Origin: Anaerolineales bacterium
GTDB lineage: Bacteria; Chloroflexota; Anaerolineae; Anaerolineales; DRMV01
Length of the DNA stretch: 7,913 nt
Assembly (NCBI GenBank): GCA_015484985.1
Contig: WFUL01000273.1
Location: 1-7,913 of the forward strand
Direction of reading: 5' to 3'
Part shown: positions 1 to 5,109 of the stretch, one piece after another
How positions within the stretch are numbered: position 1 is the stretch's first letter
Layout: each line of letters opens with the position of its first letter
The notes under the pieces: generated by a model
What the model saw: the letters and a program-made list of their open reading frames with translations, nothing else
The model's database searches: none
Told to the model about the DNA's origin: nothing
Position numbers and translations under genes: made by a program

Positions 1-1289
1 CGATTATCGAAAGGGACGCCCGGGTGATTTCGCCGTCGTATCCCAGGCCCTATGGCTTCGTTATGAGCCACGGTCAGGGCGCCTACGCCTGGGACGTAGA
101 CGGCAATCGGTACCTGGACTTCATTGCGGGCATCGCCGTCCTCACCACCGGCCACGCACATCCGAAAGTCGTGCAGGCCATCACCCAACAAGCTCAGAAA
201 TTCGTTCACATCTCCTCCGACTACTACCACGAGGTATGGGTACAGGCCGCGGAGAAAATCGCCAGCATTGCGCCCTTTCAGGAACCGGCCCAGGTGTTCA
301 TGACGAATTCGGGCACCGAGAGCGTGGAAGCAGCCATCAAACTGGCCCGGCACCATACCAACCGCAAGTTCTTCATCGGGTTCCTGGGCGGCTTCCACGG
401 CCGCACCCTGGGGTCCTTGGCCTTTACCGCGCGCAAACCCGTGTTCCGGCAGCGCTTCTTCCCCTGGATGCCTGGCGTGGTCCACGTGCCCTACCCCAAT
501 CCCTATCGTCCCGTCTTCGAAACCCGGCCCGGCGAGGACCAGGGGCGGGCGGTGGTGCGATACATCGAGGATTACATCCTCAAATACCTCCTTCCTCCCG
601 ACGAGGTCGCGGGCATCCTGGTGGAGCCCATCCAGGGTGAAGGCGGGTACATCGTCCCGCCCGACGACTTCTTCCCCGCTCTGCGGGAACTGTGCGACCG
701 CCACGGCATCCTGCTGGTAGTGGATGAGGTGCAGACGGGGGTGGGTCGCACGGGCAAATGGTGGGCCATCCAGCACTGGGGCGTGGAACCCGATATCGTG
801 GCCTCGGCCAAAGGGCTGGCCTCGGGAGTACCTTTCGGGGCCATCATCGCCCGCAAGTCCGTCATGACCTGGCCTCCAGGCGCGCACGGCAACACCTACG
901 GCGGCAATCCCCTGGCCTGCGCGGCCTGCCTGGTCACTCTGGACATGGTGGAACAGGAACTCATGGAGAACGCGGCCCATGTGGGCGCGTATGCCTTAGA
1001 GGGCCTGCGCCGGTTGATGCAAAAGCACCAAGTCATCGGACACGTGCGGGGCAAGGGCCTGATGCTGGCCATGGAATTCGTCCGGGACCGGGAGACCAAA
1101 GAACCCTTCCCCGAATTCCGAGACCAGGTGGAGCTGTACGCCTTCCGGCTGGGCCTACTCACCATGGGTTCGGGGGACAGCGTCCTGCGCATGGCCCCGC
1201 CCCTCATCATCACCAAGAAAGAAGTGGACGAAGCGCTGGGGATTCTGGACCACGCCATCACCCTGGTGGAAAAGGAGATGGCGCTTTAA
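1..1289 (+). CDS. Class-III PLP-dependent aminotransferase (acetylornithine/4-aminobutyrate aminotransferase family), 5' end missing
   Basis: A cytoplasmic pyridoxal-phosphate enzyme that moves an amino group between an amino acid such as ornithine, acetylornithine or 4-aminobutyrate and a 2-oxo acid. A GTG at 24 could serve as a start, but the frame stays open to the left edge and the upstream residues (IIERDARV) read like the usual N-terminal lead-in, so I treat the gene as truncated by the window. Counting from that GTG, the visible 421 residues show an AGIAV strand near 35-39, NSGTES (95-100, phosphate binding), GGFHGRT (122-128), EPIQGEGG (201-208), DEVQTGVGRTG (234-244, cofactor-ring aspartate D234), the Schiff-base lysine K263 in SAKGLASG, and GGNPLACAA (293-301). 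The family is certain. The substrate is not, because relatives include GABA and ornithine transaminases and archaeal amino-acid racemases. It ends in TAA at 1287; no clear terminator follows directly. Confidence 0.93.
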   Translation, partial: IIERDARVISPSYPRPYGFVMSHGQGAYAWDVDGNRYLDFIAGIAVLTTGHAHPKVVQAITQQAQKFVHISSDYYHEVWVQAAEKIASIAPFQEPAQVFMTNSGTESVEAAIKLARHHTNRKFFIGFLGGFHGRTLGSLAFTARKPVFRQRFFPWMPGVVHVPYPNPYRPVFETRPGEDQGRAVVRYIEDYILKYLLPPDEVAGILVEPIQGEGGYIVPPDDFFPALRELCDRHGILLVVDEVQTGVGRTGKWWAIQHWGVEPDIVASAKGLASGVPFGAIIARKSVMTWPPGAHGNTYGGNPLACAACLVTLDMVEQELMENAAHVGAYALEGLRRLMQKHQVIGHVRGKGLMLAMEFVRDRETKEPFPEFRDQVELYAFRLGLLTMGSGDSVLRMAPPLIITKKEVDEALGILDHAITLVEKEMAL

Positions 1290-1380
1290 ACACGTTGGGC
1301 GACAAGACGGCGGAGCCATCCACGTCACCTCCGCTTCAGTTTCAAGTCTGGAGCAAAGTTTGGACACAGGGGTGACGCTA

Positions 1381-1397
1381 CCCTTGAAGATCAAGGG
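1381..1397. repeat. Small perfect stem-loop, 7-bp stem
   Basis: CCCTTGA (1381-1387) and TCAAGGG (1391-1397) are exact reverse complements around a 3-base loop. It lies 91 bases past the aminotransferase stop and has no T-run on either side, so a terminator role is doubtful. It could be a protein-binding palindrome or chance. Confidence 0.4.
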
Positions 1398-1436
1398 GGA
1401 TGAGGTTTCGCACAGCACAACCGGGCCCAGAATCGC

Positions 1437-1498
1437 GGAAGAAAGAGATAATATTGGCAGCGGCTTCACCGCTGCCAATATTATCTCTCCTTTCATCC
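1437..1498. repeat. Long hairpin: perfect 20-bp stem (1444-1463/1469-1488), 5-base loop
   Basis: Bases 1444-1463 and 1469-1488 are exact reverse complements around the loop CTTCA. The pairing continues weakly outward: 1441-1444 can shift to pair with 1491-1494, and 1437-1439 pair with 1496-1498. The stem starts AGAGATAAT, has a GGCAGC/GCTGCC neck and closes ATTATCTCT. Its design matches the core hairpin at 4211-4258. It may be a transcription terminator between the aminotransferase and the kinase, since the pyrimidine-rich tail (CTCTCCTTTC) is only a poor U-tract, or a member of a dispersed palindromic repeat family. The inverted repeat is certain; its function is not. Confidence 0.85.
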
Positions 1499-1575
1499 AG
1501 AGGTCTCATGCTCAGTCAGCTCTATGCGTTCCGAAGAAGAATCATGCAGGGCAGATGTTCAGACTTTCGTTTACA

Positions 1576-1630
1576 GTCCGTGGGCCCAATTGGGGCAAAT
1601 TGTTGTATCCTTGGGCATAGAAAAACGGAC
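1576..1630. repeat. Nested inverted repeats upstream of the GAF-PAS kinase
   Basis: GTCCGT (1576-1581) pairs with ACGGAC (1625-1630). Inside it GCCCAA (1584-1589) pairs with TTGGGC (1611-1616). A perfect 10-base palindrome CCCAATTGGG lies at 1585-1594 and could be an alternative pairing or an operator. It sits about 100-150 bases before the kinase start, where an operator or structured leader would be expected. The arms are short, so chance cannot be excluded. Confidence 0.35.
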
Positions 1631-1650
1631 AAGGCGCATTGAGGCGGCGT

Positions 1651-1680
1651 CCTCGGTGCATTTCTTTTGCAATACTGAGG
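1651..1680 (+). other. Possible leader hairpin upstream of the kinase gene
   Basis: CCTCGG (1651-1656) pairs with CTGAGG (1675-1680), including one G-U. Inside it TGCA (1657-1660) pairs with TGCA (1668-1671) around a 7-base pyrimidine loop, leaving a 3-base bulge on the right arm. It lies 38 bases before the ribosome-binding site. It could be a leader structure; no riboswitch or attenuator class is recognised. Confidence 0.3.
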
Positions 1681-1717
1681 ACTCTATCCGGGCCATGCAC
1701 AATGAAACCGCTGTACC

Positions 1718-1725
1718 GAGAGAGG
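1718..1725 (+). promoter_or_regulatory. Ribosome-binding site of the GAF-PAS kinase
   Basis: GAGAGAGG ends 4 bases before the ATG at 1730. This is a moderate purine-rich Shine-Dalgarno and supports that start. Confidence 0.55.
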
Positions 1726-1729
1726 CTTC

Positions 1730-3292
1730 ATGCTCCCTGATTTTCGCCTTCACCACCGCGAATACATCAACGAAATCCTGCGGGCCATTCTTCAGGAACT
1801 GGACCTGGAACGGCTGCTTACCCGGCTTATCGAGGCTACAGTAACTATACTGGCAGGTCGGGCCGGTGTCATCCTGCTTCGGGAAGAGGCGGGTTGGTCG
1901 GTGGCCGCGATTTACGGCCTGCCCACTTCCCTGGTCCGCCACATCGAATCCCTCATGGAAGACGTCCCCCGGCACGAGGTGGACCCGGTACGATTCGAAG
2001 TCCCCCAGGTGTTGCGACGTCTGGAGTGGCTGATGCAAATCGCCCATTTGGGCTTGCAACAGGGCGTGGGCATCCCCCTGGTCGCCCGAGAGGAACTCCT
2101 GGGCCTGATTTACGTGTACCGCAACTACCCCAGCCTCTTCAGCGAGGAAGACCTGGTCAGCCTGCAACTCTTTGCCGACCAGGCGGCCATTGCCGTCCAC
2201 AACGCCCGCCTGTATACAGGACTGCGCCAGGAGAAGCAGCGACTGGACGCCCTTCTGGATGCCGTGGCCGACGGCATCTTGATTCTGGACCCTGAGTTGC
2301 GCATCCAACGGGTGAACCCCGCCTTTGCCCAAATGTGCGGCCTGGCGCGCGAGGACCTGCCCGGAAAGCATCACGAAGAAGTGGTGCGCTGGAAACAAAT
2401 CGAACGGGGCCAACCCCTGGAGGAGGCCATGGCCCAGGGATGGCCCGAAGGACCGGGGGAAGCCCTGTACGTGCAGGGGGATATGCTCCGGGCCGACGAG
2501 ACCACCTTGCCTGTGGGCATCACTTACGCGCCGCTGTTCGACGAAGAGGGCAACCTGTTGAACATCATCGCCAGCGTGCGGGACATCCGCGCCTTCCGGG
2601 AGGCCGACCGTCTCAAGGCGACCTTCATTTCCACCATCAGTCACGAACTCAAGACGCCCATAGCCCTCATCAAGGGCTATGTGAGCACCCTGCGACGTCC
2701 CGACGTACGCTGGGACTCCCAGGTCGTGCAGGAAGCTCTGGCCGTCATCGAAGAAGAAGCCGATCGCCTCAACCGCTTGGTCCATGATTTGTTGGAGGCT
2801 TCCCGCCTACAGGCAGGCGCGTTGAAATTGCAGTTCCAGGAAGTGGACCTGGGGGCCCTGGCCCGACGCATGGCCAAACGCTTCGCCCACCAGCACCCGG
2901 CCTTCACCTTCCGGGTCGACCTTCCTGAGGACCTACCCCCCGTCTGGGCCGATGAGGGTCGTCTGGAACAGGTGCTGGCCAATCTGTTGAACAACGCGGT
3001 GAAGTACGCGCCGCCGGGAACCACGGTATGCCTCCAGGCCCGGGTCTCCCCCCGGGAAGTCGTCCTATGTGTGCAGGACCAGGGGCCGGGCATCCTTCCC
3101 GAGGACCAACCCCACATCTTTGACCCCTTCTACCGCAGCCGCTGCCATGCAGACAGCTACCCCGGGACAGGCCTGGGCCTGTACCTGAGCCGGGCCATCG
3201 TTGAGGCCCATGGGGGGCGCATTTGGGTGGACCCCCACTACCGTCAGGGTGCCCGCATCTGCTTCGCCCTGCCCCGTCAGAAAACGGTATAA
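1730..3292 (+). CDS. Soluble GAF-PAS sensor histidine kinase
   Basis: 520 residues with no signal peptide or membrane segment, so a cytoplasmic sensor that autophosphorylates on histidine and should pass the phosphate to a response regulator. Domain order: a GAF domain at about 15-165, ending in the typical LFADQAAIAVHNARLY stretch (147-162); a PAS domain at about 170-290 (LLDAVADGILILDPELRI, 175-192); a dimerisation/phosphoacceptor domain with SHELKTP, H305 being the phospho-histidine; and an ATPase domain with the N box NLLNNAVKYAPPG (418-430), G1 DQGPG (450-454) and G2 GTGLGL (479-484). All catalytic boxes look intact. No response regulator is adjacent; the next gene, 34 bases on, encodes a PhoU-like protein and is probably co-transcribed. 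The ligand is unknown: GAF and PAS domains bind small molecules, haem or flavin, and no diagnostic cysteine set is evident. Confidence 0.93.
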   Translation: MLPDFRLHHREYINEILRAILQELDLERLLTRLIEATVTILAGRAGVILLREEAGWSVAAIYGLPTSLVRHIESLMEDVPRHEVDPVRFEVPQVLRRLEWLMQIAHLGLQQGVGIPLVAREELLGLIYVYRNYPSLFSEEDLVSLQLFADQAAIAVHNARLYTGLRQEKQRLDALLDAVADGILILDPELRIQRVNPAFAQMCGLAREDLPGKHHEEVVRWKQIERGQPLEEAMAQGWPEGPGEALYVQGDMLRADETTLPVGITYAPLFDEEGNLLNIIASVRDIRAFREADRLKATFISTISHELKTPIALIKGYVSTLRRPDVRWDSQVVQEALAVIEEEADRLNRLVHDLLEASRLQAGALKLQFQEVDLGALARRMAKRFAHQHPAFTFRVDLPEDLPPVWADEGRLEQVLANLLNNAVKYAPPGTTVCLQARVSPREVVLCVQDQGPGILPEDQPHIFDPFYRSRCHADSYPGTGLGLYLSRAIVEAHGGRIWVDPHYRQGARICFALPRQKTV

Positions 3293-3313
3293 TGACCACC
3301 ATCCCCGCAAGCC

Positions 3314-3322
3314 GGTGGAGGT
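3314..3322 (+). promoter_or_regulatory. Ribosome-binding site that fixes the DUF47 start
   Basis: GGTGGAGGT ends 4 bases before the ATG at 3327. This selects that ATG over the in-frame ATG at 3201, which lies inside the kinase gene and would add 42 residues unlike any DUF47 protein. Confidence 0.7.
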
Positions 3323-3326
3323 CTCG

Positions 3327-3950
3327 ATGCCCTTCTTTCGCCGACGACGCAAGCCCAATCGCTTCCTCGACCTGCTCATTGAACAAGCCCAGTTCACCCT
3401 CCAGGGCTTTGAATTGTTGCGCGAGTACATGCGGGAACCCCGGGAGGAACTGGCCCGCCAGATGAAACATATCGAGGAAGAGGCCGACGAGGTCCGCCGC
3501 ATCCTCATCGAAGAGCTCAACCGGTCCTTTGTCACCCCCTTCGACCGGGAGGATATCTTTGCCCTCTCCCTGACTATTGACGATATGCTGGATTACGCCT
3601 ACACCACAGTCGATGAAATGGAAATCTTCGACTTGAAGCCTGACGAGCACATGTGCCGCATGGTGGACCTGCTCACCGAAGCGGCGCAAGAAATTCTACG
3701 GGGCGTACAACGCCTGGATCAGTATCCCGGTGTGGCCAACGAGCACGCGGTCCGGGCCAAGGCCTTGGAGAATCGGGTGGAACGCGAGTATCGTAAGGCT
3801 CTCTCGGAACTTTTCAAGGACCCCCAAAGTCTGGACGACATTATGGAAATCCTCAAACGTAGAGAAATCTACCGCCACCTGTCCAACGCTGCGGACCGCG
3901 GAGATGAAGCGGCCAACGTCATTGGGGATATTGTGGTGAAGTGGATGTGA
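3327..3950 (+). CDS. PhoU-like DUF47 family protein
   Basis: 207 residues, the usual DUF47 length, forming an all-helical PhoU-like cytoplasmic protein. Visible family marks are the acidic repeats HIEEEADEVRR (48-58) and NAADRGDEAANVI (187-199), the two pseudo-symmetric metal-site motifs of the PhoU fold, plus the conserved strings TPFDREDIFALS (70-81) and EILKRREIYRHL (174-185). DUF47 proteins normally accompany a Pit-type phosphate or sulfate permease and are thought to regulate it; no permease gene follows here. Instead it sits 34 bases behind a histidine kinase and ahead of a terminator, so it probably works with that kinase or with a transporter encoded elsewhere. The N-terminal FRRRRKP stretch is basic, as in relatives. 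Family assignment is secure; the partner is inferred. Confidence 0.9.
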   Translation: MPFFRRRRKPNRFLDLLIEQAQFTLQGFELLREYMREPREELARQMKHIEEEADEVRRILIEELNRSFVTPFDREDIFALSLTIDDMLDYAYTTVDEMEIFDLKPDEHMCRMVDLLTEAAQEILRGVQRLDQYPGVANEHAVRAKALENRVEREYRKALSELFKDPQSLDDIMEILKRREIYRHLSNAADRGDEAANVIGDIVVKWM

Positions 3951-3991
3951 GGTGGGGCAACCGTTCGACCGCCCTGCCAGAAATAAACAAA

Positions 3992-4029
3992 TTGATGCAG
4001 CCGCGAAGCTGCCGTTGCATTAACTTTTT
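3992..4029 (+). terminator. Rho-independent terminator of the kinase-DUF47 operon
   Basis: An imperfect stem pairs 3992-4001 with 4014-4023 (two G-U), has a C-C mismatch, then pairs 4003-4005 with 4010-4012. A run of five T follows at 4025-4029. It begins 42 bases past the DUF47 stop. Stem plus T-run on the coding side fits intrinsic termination. A competing GCAGC/GCTGC stem (3997-4001/4008-4012) is possible. Confidence 0.6.
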
Positions 4030-4131
4030 CAACTTATCTTCCTGCGGTCCCGTATCCCGTCCAAACGACGCGAGATATGCGGGGAATAACTCCGACTTGA
4101 ATCTGGCAAGGTATGGGTATACGACACCGGA

Positions 4132-4142
4132 TGCACCACGCT
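4132..4142. repeat. Left target-site duplication (11 bp)
   Basis: TGCACCACGCT directly abuts the left end of the foldback element and recurs exactly at 4369-4379 directly after its right end. Confidence 0.8.
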
Positions 4143-4143
4143 G

Positions 4144-4160
4144 GGGAGTGTTCGAAAAAT
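4144..4160. repeat. Left terminal inverted repeat (17 bp)
   Basis: GGGAGTGTTCGAAAAAT. It differs from the complement of the right end only at 4149 (T instead of C), which is a G-U pair in + strand RNA. Confidence 0.8.
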
Positions 4161-4170
4161 CCCCCATGCC

Positions 4171-4299
4171 CTTTGTGTAGGTCTGGCCAGGTCCAGGACC
4201 ACCATGAAAAGAGATAATGTGAGGGCAGCAGCTTTCGCTGCTGCCCTCACATTATCTTCCCTTCCCAACGGTCCAGGGCCTGGTTCGGCCTACGCGAGG
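4171..4299 (+). ncRNA. Candidate structured RNA: long two-part stem inside the element
   Basis: As + strand RNA, 4171-4200 pairs with 4270-4299: of 30 positions 21 are Watson-Crick, 7 are G-U and only 2 mismatch (4195/4275 and 4184/4286). An internal loop (4201-4210/4259-4269) leads to the apical stem 4211-4232/4237-4258 with loop TTTC. No Rfam-type class is recognised. Transcription is unproven: the terminator at 3992-4029 would block read-through, so a dedicated promoter would be needed. It could equally be only a DNA palindrome. Confidence 0.35.
4211..4258. repeat. Core hairpin of the element, perfect 21-bp stem
   Basis: 4212-4232 and 4237-4257 are exact reverse complements around loop TTTC; G4211 and T4258 add a wobble pair. 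The outline AGATAAT, then GGCAGC/GCTGCC, then ATTATCT is shared with the hairpin at 1437-1498, while the middle differs (GTGAG here, ATT there). It is preceded by AAAA and followed by pyrimidines, so it could act as a terminator. Confidence 0.85.
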
Positions 4300-4311
4300 T
4301 TTGGACCCTCC

Positions 4312-4353
4312 TCTTCACGCTGAAGAATATGGGGCACCAGAAGTACCCCATAT
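4312..4353. repeat. Two tandem small hairpins in the right arm of the element
   Basis: TCTTCA (4312-4317) pairs with TGAAGA (4321-4326) around 3 bases. Directly after, ATATGGGG (4327-4334) pairs with CCCCATAT (4346-4353), with a further AC/GT pair inside (4336-4337/4343-4344). They have no counterpart in the left arm. The second shares its last two bases with the terminal inverted repeat, so the full hairpin and the full terminal stem cannot both form. Confidence 0.65.
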
Positions 4354-4368
4354 TTTTCGAACGCTCCC
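4352..4368. repeat. Right terminal inverted repeat (17 bp)
   Basis: ATTTTTCGAACGCTCCC, the inverted partner of 4144-4160. Confidence 0.8.
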
Positions 4369-4379
4369 TGCACCACGCT
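4369..4379. repeat. Right target-site duplication (11 bp)
   Basis: TGCACCACGCT, identical to 4132-4142. Its last T is also the first base of the TTGACA box that follows. Confidence 0.8.
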
Positions 4380-4407
4380 TGACATCCGACTCAAACCCCG
4401 TCATGAT
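4379..4407 (+). promoter_or_regulatory. Sigma-70-type promoter of the GATase-like/VOC operon
   Basis: A perfect -35 box TTGACA (4379-4384), a 17-base spacer and CATGAT (4402-4407; 4 of 6 match to TATAAT). Initiation would fall near 4414, giving a leader of about 25 bases. Its -35 abuts the foldback element, so sequences further upstream were displaced by the insertion. Confidence 0.55.
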
Positions 4408-4425
4408 GGGTTTGATCCCTTCTTC

Positions 4426-4434
4426 GGGAGGAGA
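4426..4434 (+). promoter_or_regulatory. Strong ribosome-binding site of the GATase-like gene
   Basis: GGGAGGAGA ends 5 bases before the ATG at 4440 and supports that start. Confidence 0.75.
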
Positions 4435-4439
4435 AGCCC

Positions 4440-5105
4440 ATGGCGCACCGCATTGCCTGGAGCGTTTCCCATCACGAATTCACCATCGAAGACGGTTACT
4501 ACTTTTCCACCTTGCGACGGGCCTTGCAACGGGCCCGGGTGCAAGTCGTGACGGTGGAACGTTTGCAGGATGCCTTTGACGCGCCGGTTCTGGTGCTCAA
4601 CTATCCGGAGGACCCCTTCACGCCCGAAGAGGTGAACTGGCTTCGAGCTTACGTGGCCCAGGGAGGCCGCTTAGTGGTTCTGGCCTATTACCAGAACGAG
4701 GACCGGGTGGCGGAAATCCTCAACGCGGTGGCCCGGCCCTTCGGCGTTCGTTTCGGCTACGACTACATCCAGGACCCGGTTCACAAACACGGCGAGGACC
4801 CCTATATGGTGGTCACGGGCCAAGTAAACGGCGTGCCGAACGTCGTCCGGGTCCTGCTTCCTTATGCCGCGCCGGTCCATCTGGAAGACCGCGAGACCCT
4901 TCAGGTGCTGGTGGAGGCCGAGGCCACCGCTCAGGCGCCATCGGGGTCCCGGGTGTTGGCCGCCCAGGCCCGGCACGGGCGGGGCACTTTCATCGCTGTA
5001 GGCACGTGTGTGTTCTGGGACAATTACGCCATCACCGCGTACGACAATTTGGCCTTTGCGTTCTATCTCCTGGGTGTCCCACGAGACACCCGACAGGAGA
5101 CATGA
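4440..5105 (+). CDS. GATase-like (DUF4350/GldG-like) protein of unknown function
   Basis: 221 residues, no signal peptide or membrane segment. The layout suggests a class-I glutamine-amidotransferase-like Rossmann fold: an N-terminal stretch with YYFSTLRRALQRARVQVVTV (20-39); a strand and turn VLVLNYPEDPFTPEEVNWLRAYVAQGGRLVVL (50-81), typical of proteins that ask whether a helix-capped domain is open; and a C-terminal RHGRGTFIAVGTCVFWDNYAITAYDNLAFAFYLLG (178-212) in which an asparagine-rich loop follows a Gly-rich strand, as in DUF4350 and the GldG periplasmic domain. I see no Cys-His-Glu amidotransferase triad; the lone Cys190 is in the wrong place for a nucleophile elbow. It is likely a binding or scaffold protein rather than an amidotransferase. 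It leads an operon, with the VOC gene 4 bases behind its stop. The fold is a tentative call from pattern; the function is not known. Confidence 0.75.
   Translation: MAHRIAWSVSHHEFTIEDGYYFSTLRRALQRARVQVVTVERLQDAFDAPVLVLNYPEDPFTPEEVNWLRAYVAQGGRLVVLAYYQNEDRVAEILNAVARPFGVRFGYDYIQDPVHKHGEDPYMVVTGQVNGVPNVVRVLLPYAAPVHLEDRETLQVLVEAEATAQAPSGSRVLAAQARHGRGTFIAVGTCVFWDNYAITAYDNLAFAFYLLGVPRDTRQET
5095..5100 (+). promoter_or_regulatory. Ribosome-binding site of the VOC gene
   Basis: AGGAGA, located in the last codons of the preceding gene and 9 bases before the ATG at 5110. It selects that ATG over the in-frame one at 5008, which lies inside the upstream gene. Confidence 0.65.
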
Positions 5106-5109
5106 GACC

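Larger units (their letters stand above)
1290..1729. other. 440-base intergenic region rich in inverted repeats
   Basis: No convincing gene is visible. Short open frames of up to about 106 codons cross it, but they lack ribosome-binding sites and recognisable motifs and run through the palindromes. It holds a small stem-loop (1381-1397), a long near-perfect hairpin (1437-1498), a nested inverted repeat (1576-1630) and a hairpin (1651-1680) ahead of the kinase ribosome-binding site. I found no good -35/-10 pair for the kinase gene, although its promoter presumably lies here. Confidence 0.6.
4143..4368. mobile_element. MITE-like foldback element, 226 bp, non-coding
   Basis: The ends are inverted repeats, GGGAGTGTTCGAAAAAT at 4144-4160 and its complement at 4352-4368, 16 of 17 identical, with an extra G at 4143. 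The element is bounded by an 11-base direct repeat, the classic footprint of transposition. The interior encodes nothing; arms 4171-4200 and 4270-4299 pair, then 4212-4232 and 4237-4257 form a perfect 21-bp apical hairpin, so almost the whole element folds on itself. The right arm has about 47 extra bases (4305-4351) holding two small hairpins. Duplications of 10-12 bp are known for IS4-group transposases, but I cannot identify the parent. No transposase is in the window, so mobility would depend on one elsewhere. Insertion is a strong inference; the family is unassigned. Confidence 0.72.
3951..4439. other. 489-base intergenic region with terminator and foldback element
   Basis: No gene is visible; short frames on both strands lack ribosome-binding sites and family features. 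From left to right it holds the terminator of the kinase-DUF47 operon (3992-4029), about 100 bases with nothing recognisable, an inserted foldback element with flanking duplications (4132-4379), and the promoter and ribosome-binding site of the next operon (4379-4434). Confidence 0.75.

Noticed and set aside
1309..1335. GCGGAG/CTCCGC inverted repeat just after the aminotransferase as its terminator.
   Set aside because: Six pairs around a 13-base loop and no T-run; too weak.
1525..1550. Resemblance of GCGTTCCGAAGAAGAATC to the terminal repeat of the element, suggesting a second degraded copy.
   Set aside because: The match needs several gaps and has no partner repeat or flanking duplication.
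1360..1844. Short + strand open frames in the first intergenic region as small genes.
   Set aside because: They overlap one another, run through the perfect hairpin, lack ribosome-binding sites and show no protein-like composition.
1571..2785. A 404-codon - strand open frame opposite the first kinase.
   Set aside because: It is the antisense shadow of a high-G+C gene whose + frame has a complete set of kinase motifs.
3201..3326. A 42-residue N-terminal extension of the DUF47 protein.
   Set aside because: It overlaps the kinase gene and lacks a ribosome-binding site, while the ATG at 3327 has GGTGGAGGT at good spacing and gives the family length.
4097..4123. TTGAAT and TATACG as a promoter that would start a transcript at the left edge of the foldback element.
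   Set aside because: The spacer is only 15 bases and the -10 is weak; not enough to call, though it would be worth viewing in RNA-seq.
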